Source: VRUE01 sp963780815
Lineage (GTDB): Bacteria; Actinomycetota; Thermoleophilia; Solirubrobacterales; 70-9
Assembly (NCBI GenBank): GCA_963780815.1
Contig: CAWADG010000005.1
Coordinates: 248,001 to 312,000, forward strand
DNA: 64,000 bases
Direction: 5' to 3'
The translations under genes and the position numbers were made by a program. Under the pieces are notes generated by a model. The model had not been told where the DNA came from, did no database searches, and saw only the letters and a program-made list of their open reading frames with translations. Below are positions 1 through 6,899 of the stretch, one piece after another. Position 1 is the stretch's first letter, and the number at the start of each line of letters is the position of its first letter.

Positions 1-429
1 AGTCGAGCTGGTGGGCGCGGGCGCGGACCAGAACCACTAGCCCCCCGTAGGCGAGGGGGTAGAAGGCGAGGTAGCCGACGTCGGCCGGCGAGGGATAGGG
101 AGCCGAAGGGTTGCCTTCGATCGCGACCGTCCAGTAGACCTCGGCGGCGCCCCAGGAGATGATCGCGAGGCCGAACAGGGTCCATGCCCTGCCTTCGCCC
201 GAGGTGCTTGCGGCCCGAATCAGGCAGGCAACGCCGGCTCCGAGGACAACCGCGTCGTAGAGGATCCCGCCGATCGCGAGATCGAGCCCGGCGTCGAGCC
301 CGGACCAGCGGTAGATCGCGACGAGCGCCGTGCCCCCAACAGCAGCGCAGCGAGGGCTCCGCGCAGGATGCGCCCCGCCCGCTCGTCAGTCGTGCTCGCG
401 AGAATTGCCACTTGTCCGAGTATCGGCAT
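1..429 (-). pseudogene. N-terminal membrane region of a GGDEF/EAL-type signalling protein, frameshifted and cut by the window edge
   Basis: Reading leftward from an ATG at 429-427, the first 30 or so codons give a hydrophobic start (ALAALLLG). The frame then breaks at a run of five C at 333-337. In the next frame the protein continues to position 1 with several hydrophobic membrane-like segments and the stretch PSPADVGYLAFYPLAYGG. That stretch resembles the membrane sensor region found before GGDEF/EAL domains in Thermoleophilia proteins, as I recall the family; the catalytic part lies outside the window. Adding one C to the run restores one continuous frame, so this is either a real frameshift or a sequencing error. 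The gene is divergent from rpmE. Confidence 0.5.
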
Positions 430-492
430 ATCCGCCCGATCGCCCGAGCGATGAATCGAGCCGCTCCAGCCGGTCATCTAGACTTGGGTGCG

Positions 493-708
493 ATGAAGAC
501 AGGAATCCATCCCGAGTACACCCTTGCCAACGTCCACTGCTCGTGCGGCAACCAGTTCTACACCCGCTCTACCAAGTCGGACCTCCACGTCGAGCTCTGC
601 TCGGAGTGCCACCCCTTCTACACCGGCAAGCAGAAGCTGGTCGACACCGGTGGCCGGGTTGAGCGCTTCCAGCGCCGGGCCGCGAAGCACGCCAAGGCCA
701 GGCGGTAG
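493..708 (+). CDS. rpmE: 50S ribosomal protein L31, zinc-binding type
   Basis: This 71-residue protein is a component of the large ribosomal subunit. It begins MKTGIHPEY, the usual L31 start, and carries the zinc ligands of the Cys-containing form: C16 and C18 (HCSCG), then C36 and C39 (CSECHPFYTGK). The C-terminus is basic (RRAAKHAKARR). A much longer open frame extends upstream, but the ATG at 493 matches the family length and start. The stop is followed after five bases by the DUF1385 gene, and then prfA, prmC and tsaC, the conserved actinobacterial order. Zinc-type L31 is often replaced by a Cys-free paralogue when zinc is scarce; no such paralogue is present here. Confidence 0.95.
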   Translation: MKTGIHPEYTLANVHCSCGNQFYTRSTKSDLHVELCSECHPFYTGKQKLVDTGGRVERFQRRAAKHAKARR

Positions 709-713
709 GAATC

Positions 714-1724
714 TTGAGCCCGGACGGGGGCTCTCAGGCAGCAGAGGCCGTCGCGACCAACGGCAGCGACCCGCTCCGCATGCCCGATGGCGCCCTCGTC
801 GCCAAGCGCGACGCTCCGGTCGGGGGCCAGGCGGTCCTCGAGGGCGTGATGATGCGCGGGATCACGACCTGGGCGGTCGCGGTCCGCAACCCGGAGGGCC
901 AGATCGAGCTCACCTCCGAGCCGCTCGTGCCCTGGGCGGAGCGGCACCGAATCTGGCGCCTGCCGGTGATCCGCGGCGTCGTCGCACTCGGCGAGTCGCT
1001 GAAGATCGGGTTCCGGGCGCTGGCGATCTCCGCCAACGCCCAGCTCGAGGACGACGAGGAGGGCGAGCCGGAAGAGATCGGCGGTTGGGTCTGGGGCCTG
1101 ACGATCGCGCTCTCGCTGCTCCTCGCGGTCGGCCTCTTCTTCGTGGTCCCGGTCGGGCTGACCAGCCTGATCAAGGACCAGCTCGGCTCGGCGTTCCTCT
1201 TCTGGCTGATCGAGGGGGTCCTGCGGACCACGATCTTCATCGCCTACATCGTCGCCATCAGCCGCATGCCCGACCTGCGGCGCGTCTTCGAGTACCACGG
1301 CGCCGAGCACAAGACGATCTCCTGTTACGAGGCCGAAGACGAGCTGACCCCCTCGCGGGCGAAGCTCTACTCGCGCCTGCACCCCCGTTGCGGGACCAGC
1401 TTCCTGCTGATCGTGATGGTGCTGGCGATCTTCGTCTTCGCGCCGATCGGGCTGCCCGCCTGGTACTGGCTGCTCGCCTCGCGGATCCTCGGGATCCCGC
1501 TGATAGCCGGGCTCTCCTACGAGGTGATCAAGTGGGCGGGGAAGAACCGGCGAAAAGCGTGGGTCCGGGGGCTGATGTGGCCCGGCCTGATGCTGCAGAA
1601 CCTGACGACCCGCGAGCCTGACGAAGAGCAGCTCGCAGTGGCGATCGCCTCCCTCGAGAAGGTGCTCGAGGAAGAGGACGACGACCGGATCCGCGGCGAG
1701 TCGCCGATCGAGATTGTCGCCTGA
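714..1724 (+). CDS. DUF1385 (YqhQ-like) membrane protein
   Basis: This 336-residue protein has the DUF1385 hallmark VGGQAVLEGVMMRG near residues 36-50, followed by two pairs of hydrophobic segments (about 125-185 and 230-275) separated by EYHGAEHKTISCYE. The C-terminus is an acidic helix (about 300-336). Function in the family is not established; Bacillus YqhQ has been linked to cell shape and stress, but I would not transfer that. The TTG at 714 has an AGGA five bases upstream and overlaps nothing; an internal ATG at 780 is the alternative start. The family is widely found beside rpmE and prfA, as here. Confidence 0.85.
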   Translation: MSPDGGSQAAEAVATNGSDPLRMPDGALVAKRDAPVGGQAVLEGVMMRGITTWAVAVRNPEGQIELTSEPLVPWAERHRIWRLPVIRGVVALGESLKIGFRALAISANAQLEDDEEGEPEEIGGWVWGLTIALSLLLAVGLFFVVPVGLTSLIKDQLGSAFLFWLIEGVLRTTIFIAYIVAISRMPDLRRVFEYHGAEHKTISCYEAEDELTPSRAKLYSRLHPRCGTSFLLIVMVLAIFVFAPIGLPAWYWLLASRILGIPLIAGLSYEVIKWAGKNRRKAWVRGLMWPGLMLQNLTTREPDEEQLAVAIASLEKVLEEEDDDRIRGESPIEIVA

Positions 1725-1820
1725 GGCGCAGGCGGGCGGGTCCTGACGCGGTTGAACGGGGATCTGCGGGCCAAGCTGTCCTCGACCCCCTTCAACCGCG
1801 CCACCCGCCCGAGCTGCGCC
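1725..1820. repeat. Long imperfect palindrome filling the DUF1385-prfA gap
   Basis: The left arm (1725-1763) and right arm (1786-1820) are inverted copies. Both begin GGCGCAG, share CGGGCGGGT and end in CGCGGTTGAA followed by a G run, with two small internal offsets. The loop is about 22 bases. The element starts directly after the DUF1385 stop and ends 13 bases before the prfA ATG. No T-tract follows, so it is not a standard intrinsic terminator. It could stabilise the 3' end of the upstream mRNA or be a relic of a small mobile palindrome. Confidence 0.75.
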
Positions 1821-1833
1821 TAAGGTTCACAAG

Positions 1834-2901
1834 ATGATCGACGCACTCGTCGAACAGATCCGGCAGCGCTTCGCGGAGCTCGAGACTGAGATGTCCGACC
1901 CCGCCGTGATCGGGGACCGCGAGCGGTACGCCGAGGTCGGGCGCGAGTACCGCGACCTGCAGCCGGCGCAGGCGCTCGCGGCCGAGTACCGGACGCTGAA
2001 GGACGACCTCGAGGGGGCTCGCGAGCTGCTCGAGGAGGGCGATGACCCGGAGCTCCAGAAGGTCGTCGACGAGGCGCCGGCGCGGCTCGAGGGCCTCGAG
2101 GAGGAGATCCGGCTGGCGATGGTAGAGCGCGATCCCAACGACGACAAGAACGTGATCGTCGAGATCCGCGCCGGGACCGGCGGCGACGAGGCGGCCCTGT
2201 TCGCGGGGGACCTGTACAAGATGCTCGTCCGCTATGCCGAGGAGCGCGGGTTCGCTACCGAAGTCCTCTCGCAGTCGGCGGCCGAGGTCGGCGGCTTCAA
2301 GGAGGTGACGTTCTCGGTCAAGGGCGACGGCGCCTACTCCGTCTTCAAGTTCGAGGGCGGCACGCACCGCGTCCAGCGGGTCCCGGAGACCGAGTCTCAG
2401 GGCAGGATCCACACCTCGACCGCGACCGTGGCGGTGCTGCCCGAGGTCGAGGAGGTCGAGGTGACCGTCGAGGCGGCCGACCTCCAGATCGACGTCTACC
2501 GCTCCTCGGGGCCGGGCGGCCAGTCCGTCAACACCACCGACTCGGCGGTTCGGATAACCCACAAACCGACCGGGATCGTCGTCTCGATGCAGGACGAGAA
2601 GTCCCAGCTCCAGAACAAGGAGCGGGCGATGCGGGTGCTGCGGGCGCGTCTGTACGAGCGCGAGCTGGCCGAGCAGCAGGCGCAGATCGCCTCCGAGCGC
2701 AAGGCCCAGGTCGGGAGCGGCGAGCGCTCGGAGAAGATCCGCACCTACAACTTCCCCCAGGGCCGGGTCACCGACCACCGGGTCAAGGTCACCTCCCACA
2801 ACCTCGACAGTGTCCTCGCCGGGGGGCTCTCGGAGTTCACCGAGGCGCTGGCCGCCGAGGAGAAGCGGCAGCGGCTCGAGTCCGCGACCTCGACCGCCTG
2901 A
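1834..2901 (+). CDS. prfA: Peptide chain release factor 1 (RF1)
   Basis: RF1 recognises UAA and UAG and triggers peptidyl-tRNA hydrolysis on the ribosome. The 355-residue protein carries the catalytic GGQ motif in SSGPGGQSVNTTDSAVR. It has the RF1-type codon-recognition tripeptide P-x-T in RVPETESQGR; RF2 would have SPF. The N-terminal 100 residues form the helical domain 1. The ATG at 1834 sits behind TAAGG. The next gene, four bases after the stop, is prmC, whose product methylates the glutamine of this GGQ motif, so enzyme and substrate are encoded together. Confidence 0.97.
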   Translation: MIDALVEQIRQRFAELETEMSDPAVIGDRERYAEVGREYRDLQPAQALAAEYRTLKDDLEGARELLEEGDDPELQKVVDEAPARLEGLEEEIRLAMVERDPNDDKNVIVEIRAGTGGDEAALFAGDLYKMLVRYAEERGFATEVLSQSAAEVGGFKEVTFSVKGDGAYSVFKFEGGTHRVQRVPETESQGRIHTSTATVAVLPEVEEVEVTVEAADLQIDVYRSSGPGGQSVNTTDSAVRITHKPTGIVVSMQDEKSQLQNKERAMRVLRARLYERELAEQQAQIASERKAQVGSGERSEKIRTYNFPQGRVTDHRVKVTSHNLDSVLAGGLSEFTEALAAEEKRQRLESATSTA

Positions 2902-2905
2902 GGCG

Positions 2906-3790
2906 ATGCCGCCGACCCGGACCGCCGGCAGCGTGGGGGAGGCGCTCGACGCCGCTGTCGACGCGCTCTCGGCGGCTGGGGTCGAATCCCCCAGGCTCGA
3001 TGCAGAGCTGCTGCTCGCGGAGGCGACCGGGTGGGACCGGGCGATGCTTGCGGCCGACCCCGATCGCGGGGTCCCCGCCGCTGCGGCGCGGAGATTCGGA
3101 GAGATGGTGCGACGCCGGCTGCGCCGCGAGCCGGTCGCCTACATTCTCGGCCGCCGCGGATTCCGCTCGCTCGAGCTCGCGGTCGACGGGCGGGTCCTGG
3201 TGCCACGCCCCGAGACGGAGCTGCTGGTCGAGCTCGCGCTCGAGCTGCGGCCCGCCAACGTCCTCGACGTCGGCACCGGCTCGGGCGCGGTGGCGCTGGC
3301 GATCGCCGACGAGCTGCCCGGCTGTGAGGTGACCGCGACCGACTCCTCGGCCGCCGCGCTCGACGTTGCCCGCGCCAATGCCACGGCGCTGGGTCTCGGC
3401 GCACGGGTCAAGTTCCTCCCAGGCACGGTCCCGGACGGTGAGTTCGACCTGGTGGTCGCCAACCTTCCCTATGTCGCCGAGGCCGAGTGGGCGGCCCTGC
3501 AGCCGGAGGTGACCGAGTGGGAGCCGCGCGAGGCGGTGCTCGCCGGCCCCGACGGCCTCGACGCGATCCGGGTCCTGATCACCCGCCTCACGCCTGGATG
3601 TCGCAGTTCCCTCCGGGGGGAGGATGTAACTGCGACATCCAATCGGGCGAACGTGGTGGCAGTGGAGGTCGGAGCCGGCCAGGCGGATGCGGTTGCCGGT
3701 CTCCTCGCGGAGGCGGGTTTCACCGGGATCGAGCGCCGCCGGGACCTGGCCGGGATCGAGCGCGTCGTCTTGGGAGCCAAGGCGCCGTGA
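2906..3790 (+). CDS. prmC: Release factor glutamine N5-methyltransferase PrmC, with a 15-codon palindromic insertion
   Basis: PrmC uses S-adenosylmethionine to methylate the GGQ glutamine of RF1 and RF2. The 294-residue protein has the SAM-binding motif DVGTGSGAVALAIAD (about 121-135). Its substrate motif is NLPY at 186-189, where NPPY is usual. The ATG at 2906 is four bases after prfA. The oddity is residues 231-245, between the strand ending LITRLTP and the strand VVAVEVGAGQ. They are encoded by a nearly perfect 45-bp palindrome (3596-3640) that keeps frame exactly and looks like an insertion into a loop. Its TGA stop overlaps the GTG of a 21-residue ORF leading into tsaC. Confidence 0.93.
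   Translation: MPPTRTAGSVGEALDAAVDALSAAGVESPRLDAELLLAEATGWDRAMLAADPDRGVPAAAARRFGEMVRRRLRREPVAYILGRRGFRSLELAVDGRVLVPRPETELLVELALELRPANVLDVGTGSGAVALAIADELPGCEVTATDSSAAALDVARANATALGLGARVKFLPGTVPDGEFDLVVANLPYVAEAEWAALQPEVTEWEPREAVLAGPDGLDAIRVLITRLTPGCRSSLRGEDVTATSNRANVVAVEVGAGQADAVAGLLAEAGFTGIERRRDLAGIERVVLGAKAP
3596..3640. repeat. 45-bp palindromic element inserted in frame in prmC
   Basis: The outer arms GGATGTCGCAGTT (3596-3608) and AACTGCGACATCC (3628-3640) are a perfect 13-bp inverted repeat. Inside are CCTCC (3610-3614) and GGAGG (3619-3623) around a four-G loop. The element starts and ends exactly on codon boundaries 231 and 245 of prmC and reads through without a stop. Protein-coding palindromes of this kind recall Rickettsia palindromic elements, but no family is claimed here. 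Confidence 0.85.
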
Positions 3791-3852
3791 CCGCCGAGTG
3801 GCCAAGCGTCGGAATCTGGTTCATCGCGCCGCGAGCAGGGCGGCATCCTTGA
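3787..3852 (+). CDS. Short leader ORF coupling prmC to tsaC (21 residues), related to the secA leader ORF
   Basis: The GTG at 3787 overlaps the prmC stop as GTGA, and the TGA at 3850-3852 overlaps the TTG of tsaC as TTGA. The peptide has E4, S7-V8, W11-F12, A14, R16-A17 and R19. It aligns from the start codon without gaps to the 22-residue ORF before secA (30240-30308): 11 of 21 residues are identical and three more are conservative (T/S at 2, I/L at 10 and 13). Several differences between the two are at third codon positions. It has no signal peptide and no domain that I recognise. It could act only through translational coupling, or it could be a repeat that happens to be open. Confidence 0.5.
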   Translation: MTAEWPSVGIWFIAPRAGRHP

Positions 3853-4472
3853 AGCTTGTATCCATCGAGCGGGATGGGGCGCCGGCGGTGCGATCCGCGC
3901 TCGAGCGCTGCCTGGGGGAGGGCGGCGTCGCCATCTATCCCGCCGACGGCCTCTACGGGATCGCCGCGGATCCCGTCGACCCCGCGCCGATCGACCGGAT
4001 CCACAGGCTCAAGAGCCGCGACGACGGCAAGCCGTCGGCCGTGCTCTACTTCTCGCCGCTGGCGATGCGCGAGATCGTCGCCGGCCTCGGGCCGCGAGCC
4101 CGCGACGCGGTCGGGGCGCTGCTCCCGGGTTCGGTGACCCTCGTCCTCGACAACCCCCAGCACCGCTACCCGCTCGCCTGCCGCGAGGAACCGGCCCGCC
4201 TCGGCGTCCGACTGCTCGACGGCCCGCTCGCGGGCGTCATGCACCCGATGTTCCAGACGTCGGCGAACATCAGCGGCGAGCCGGCGCCGTCGCGCTTCGA
4301 GGACCTGCCGGACTCGATCGTCGCCGGCGTCGATCTCGCGATCGACGGTGGCGCGCTGACCGGCTTCCCCTCCACCGTCGTCGACATCGCCTCGATCGAC
4401 GTCGACGGCTCCTGGACGATCCTTCGCGAGGGGGGGCTACCGGCGGAGCGGGTCGAGGAGGTCCTCGGCTAA
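3849..4472 (+). CDS. tsaC: L-threonylcarbamoyladenylate synthase (YrdC/Sua5 domain)
   Basis: The enzyme makes threonylcarbamoyl-AMP from threonine, bicarbonate and ATP for the t6A37 modification of ANN-decoding tRNAs. The 207-residue product is the length of a single YrdC domain and lacks the C-terminal Sua5 domain. It has the KSRDDGKPSAVLYF motif (about 56-69), the SANISGEPAPSRF motif, and a C-terminal strand ending STVVDIASIDVDGSWTILREG. The TTG at 3849 matches the family start better than the upstream-extended frame, and it overlaps the stop of the preceding short ORF. The rest of the t6A pathway (tsaB, tsaD, tsaE) is not in this window. Confidence 0.93.
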   Translation: MKLVSIERDGAPAVRSALERCLGEGGVAIYPADGLYGIAADPVDPAPIDRIHRLKSRDDGKPSAVLYFSPLAMREIVAGLGPRARDAVGALLPGSVTLVLDNPQHRYPLACREEPARLGVRLLDGPLAGVMHPMFQTSANISGEPAPSRFEDLPDSIVAGVDLAIDGGALTGFPSTVVDIASIDVDGSWTILREGGLPAERVEEVLG

Positions 4473-4479
4473 CCAGCTC

Positions 4480-5292
4480 TCAGCAGTGCTGGGGGCCGTC
4501 GTGGTAGGGGAGGCGGACGATCCTGACCGAGCGGTTGTCGTGCTCGTTTTCCTCGTGGAAGAGGTTCTCTGGGTCGACGCGCATCACGAACGCGAAGCAC
4601 CCGCGGAGGCCGCTGACGTTGACCCACTGGCGGTCGTATTCGGAGGGGTAGATGTCCGACCAGCCGACCGAGGTGCCGAGCCGGACCCGCCGCCGGCCCG
4701 GGTCCTGGTTGCAGCCCGGGTACACCCGGCCGGCCGGCGAGCGCCGCATCGCCTTCGTGCGCTCGAGGTCGCGCAGGCAGTAGAAGACCTTCGGTCCCTT
4801 GCGGACCCGCTTCAGTGGCCTGCGGTGATCGTCGAGTGACCAGATCTCCATGCTGAGCGGTTCGTGGACCTTCCAGTAGGAGCCGCCCCAGTAGGCACCG
4901 ACATCGTAGAAGTGGAGCTGGGCGTCGGTGCGGAATATCTCGACCCCGCCGCCGACCCTGTAGATCGCCTGGTTCGCGTGCATCCAGTTGCGCTTGTAGC
5001 GGCGCCCGCGCAGCTCCATCGGGCCGCGGCCACGCGAGCGGATGTCGCTGGTCGCGTGCAGAAGCGCCCCGCCGCCGTATCCGTAGTTTCCGCCGCTGTG
5101 CTCGACGTAGAGGTCGGACGGACGGGCGACCCGCAGATCGGGGCAGAGGAGGTGGCCGGAGCCGTGCCCTTCGCAGGGGTTGGCGCCCGATTCGGCGAGC
5201 AAGGCGTTGCTTTCGGCGCCGCCGCCGGGCGGCGTCGGCGCGAGCAAGGCCACGGTGGCGACGGCAAGGAGCGCACTGATCCGGGAGGCCAT
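4480..5292 (-). CDS. Secreted lysyl-oxidase-like protein with a degenerate copper site
   Basis: The 270-residue protein has an N-terminal signal sequence (residues 1-25) and a C-terminal domain matching the lysyl oxidase family, the copper amine oxidases that make a lysine tyrosylquinone cofactor. Aligned by eye to animal LOX, GPKVFYCLRD places K168 at the cofactor lysine, and DIYPSEYDRQWVNVSG places Y215 at the cofactor tyrosine. The tail NLFHEENEHDNRSV matches the LOX end. However, the copper triad H-x-H-x-H is not intact: the segment GSYWKVHEP retains only H143, with H127 further upstream. It may be a structural or non-copper relative. It is divergent from glyA, and its stop is 7 bp from the tsaC stop. 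Confidence 0.65.
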   Translation of the reverse strand: MASRISALLAVATVALLAPTPPGGGAESNALLAESGANPCEGHGSGHLLCPDLRVARPSDLYVEHSGGNYGYGGGALLHATSDIRSRGRGPMELRGRRYKRNWMHANQAIYRVGGGVEIFRTDAQLHFYDVGAYWGGSYWKVHEPLSMEIWSLDDHRRPLKRVRKGPKVFYCLRDLERTKAMRRSPAGRVYPGCNQDPGRRRVRLGTSVGWSDIYPSEYDRQWVNVSGLRGCFAFVMRVDPENLFHEENEHDNRSVRIVRLPYHDGPQHC

Positions 5293-5336
5293 CCCGGCAG
5301 GCTATCCCGACCCGTTGGTAAGGTCGGCTGAGGACC

Positions 5337-6617
5337 ATGAGCGAGCTTCCCGAGAACTTCCAGAGCGCCCCGCTCTCCGAGGTCGACCCCGCGATATCGG
5401 CGGTGCTCGACGCCGAGCTTCGGCGCCAGCAGGGGACGCTGGAGATGATCGCGTCGGAGAACTTCGTCCCGCAGGCGGTCCTGGAAGCGGTCGGCTCGGT
5501 GCTGACCAACAAGTACGCCGAGGGCTACCCCGGGCGGCGCTACTACGGGGGATGCGAGGAGGTCGACGTCGCCGAGCAGCTCGCGATCGACCGCGCGAAG
5601 GAGCTATTCGGGGCGGACCACGCCAATGTCCAGGCACACGCCGGCGCCCAGGCCAACAACGCCGCCTACATGGCGCTGATCGAACCGGGCGACACGATCA
5701 TGGGGATGGCACTCGACCACGGCGGGCACCTGACCCACGGGATGAAGCTGAACGTCTCCGGGAAGCTGTACGAGGTCGTCGCCTACCACGTCAGCCGCGA
5801 CGACCTGCGGGTCGACATGGCCGAGGTCGAGCAGCTCGCCGAGGAGCACCGCCCGAAGGTGATCGTCGCCGGCTGGTCGGCCTACCCGCGGCACCTCGAT
5901 TTCGCCGCGTTCCGCGAGATCGCCGACAGGGTGGGGGCGAAGCTGATGGTCGACATGGCCCATTTCGCCGGGCTCGTGGCCGCCGGCGAGCACCCGAGTC
6001 CGGTGCCGCACGCGGACGTCGTCACGACGACGATCCACAAGACGCTCTGCGGGCCCCGCAGCGGGATGATCCTCTGCCGCGAGGAGCATGCCGCGGCAAT
6101 CGACAAAGCGATCTTCCCCGGCCAGCAGGGCGGGCCGCTGATGCACACGATCGCCGCCAAGGCGGTCGCGCTGCGGATCGCCGCCACCGAGCCCTTCCGC
6201 GCCCGCCAGCGGCAGACGATCGCCAACGCCCGGGCGCTCGCGGCCGGGCTCGAGGAGGCCGGGGTGCCGGTCCTCACCGGCGGCACCGACGTCCACCTGA
6301 TCCTGGTCGACCTGACGCCCTCGGGCCTCGACGGGAAGACCGCCGAGACCCGGCTCGAGGAGGTCGGCATCACCGTCAACCGCAACGCGATCCCGTTCGA
6401 CGAGCGGCCGCCGATGAACCCGTCGGGCCTGCGGATCGGGACCCCTGCCCTGACCACCCGCGGCTTGCTCGAGGACGACATGCGCGAGATCGCCTCCGTC
6501 ATCGCCACCGCCCTGGGACCAGACTTCGAGAGCGAGAAGGCCACGCTCAGCGAGCGAACCCAGGCCCTCATGGACCGCTACCCGCTCTACTCGAACCTCA
6601 CTCCGGCCGCGGCTTGA
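5337..6617 (+). CDS. glyA: Serine hydroxymethyltransferase
   Basis: This PLP enzyme interconverts serine and glycine while charging tetrahydrofolate with a one-carbon unit; it is the main one-carbon entry point. The 426-residue protein has the family start motif MIASENFVP (about 38-45), YAEGYPGRRYYGGCE, and the PLP-lysine segment TTTIHKTLCGPRSG with K235. The ATG at 5337 follows AGGACC. Its neighbour on the left is divergent, so the gene likely has its own promoter in the 44-bp gap. purU at 56-57 kb and ahcY at 25.6 kb belong to the same one-carbon economy. The stop is followed by the tandem repeat region. Confidence 0.97.
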   Translation: MSELPENFQSAPLSEVDPAISAVLDAELRRQQGTLEMIASENFVPQAVLEAVGSVLTNKYAEGYPGRRYYGGCEEVDVAEQLAIDRAKELFGADHANVQAHAGAQANNAAYMALIEPGDTIMGMALDHGGHLTHGMKLNVSGKLYEVVAYHVSRDDLRVDMAEVEQLAEEHRPKVIVAGWSAYPRHLDFAAFREIADRVGAKLMVDMAHFAGLVAAGEHPSPVPHADVVTTTIHKTLCGPRSGMILCREEHAAAIDKAIFPGQQGGPLMHTIAAKAVALRIAATEPFRARQRQTIANARALAAGLEEAGVPVLTGGTDVHLILVDLTPSGLDGKTAETRLEEVGITVNRNAIPFDERPPMNPSGLRIGTPALTTRGLLEDDMREIASVIATALGPDFESEKATLSERTQALMDRYPLYSNLTPAAA

Positions 6618-6654
6618 GTCAGACTTCGGCCCAGGGTGAATTCCCTTGAACCCT

Positions 6655-6890
6655 GTGATTAGCGAGCGTCACGGTCTGGTTTTCCGCGAGCGGCGCCGAT
6701 GGAACACATAGGCGCCGGCCGCGGACGCTAAGCGGAGGGCGGCCGAATGATTAGCGAGCATCACAATCTGATTCATTGCGAGCGGGTCCCCTCTGTCCCT
6801 GCGATTAGCGAGCGTCACGATCTGATTTCCGCGAGCGGCCATGGAGCGACGCCTTGGCGCCGCCCCCGGACGCGAAGCGGAGGAGGCGGC
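6655..6890. repeat. Three tandem copies of a roughly 35-bp repeat, two with a longer shared tail
   Basis: Copies begin near 6655, 6747 and 6800. Each contains ATTAGCGAGC(G/A)TCAC, then TCTG(G/A)TT, then GCGAGCGG. Copies 1 and 3 also share a downstream tail with GGCGCCG, CGGACGC and AAGCGGAGG. The copy 3 tail provides the AGGAGG (6881-6886) that serves as Shine-Dalgarno for the DUF354 gene. The core resembles the nucleotides of the short ORFs before tsaC and secA (AGCGTC...ATCTGGTT...CGCG). A degenerate copy (GGCGTCACGAACTGAT) is seen near 27104. Confidence 0.7.
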
Positions 6891-6899
6891 GCTTCATGA
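6747..6899 (+). CDS. Upstream ORF (50 residues) made of repeats, coupled to the DUF354 gene
   Basis: The ATG at 6747 opens in the second tandem repeat, reads through the third (both encode I-S-E-[HR]-H-x-L-I), and stops with a TGA that overlaps the next gene's start as ATGA. The product is Gly- and Arg-rich at the end and matches no family I know. It is most likely a by-product of the repeats. It is listed because the same stop-start overlap occurs at tsaC and secA. Confidence 0.25.
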   Translation: MISEHHNLIHCERVPSVPAISERHDLISASGHGATPWRRPRTRSGGGGAS

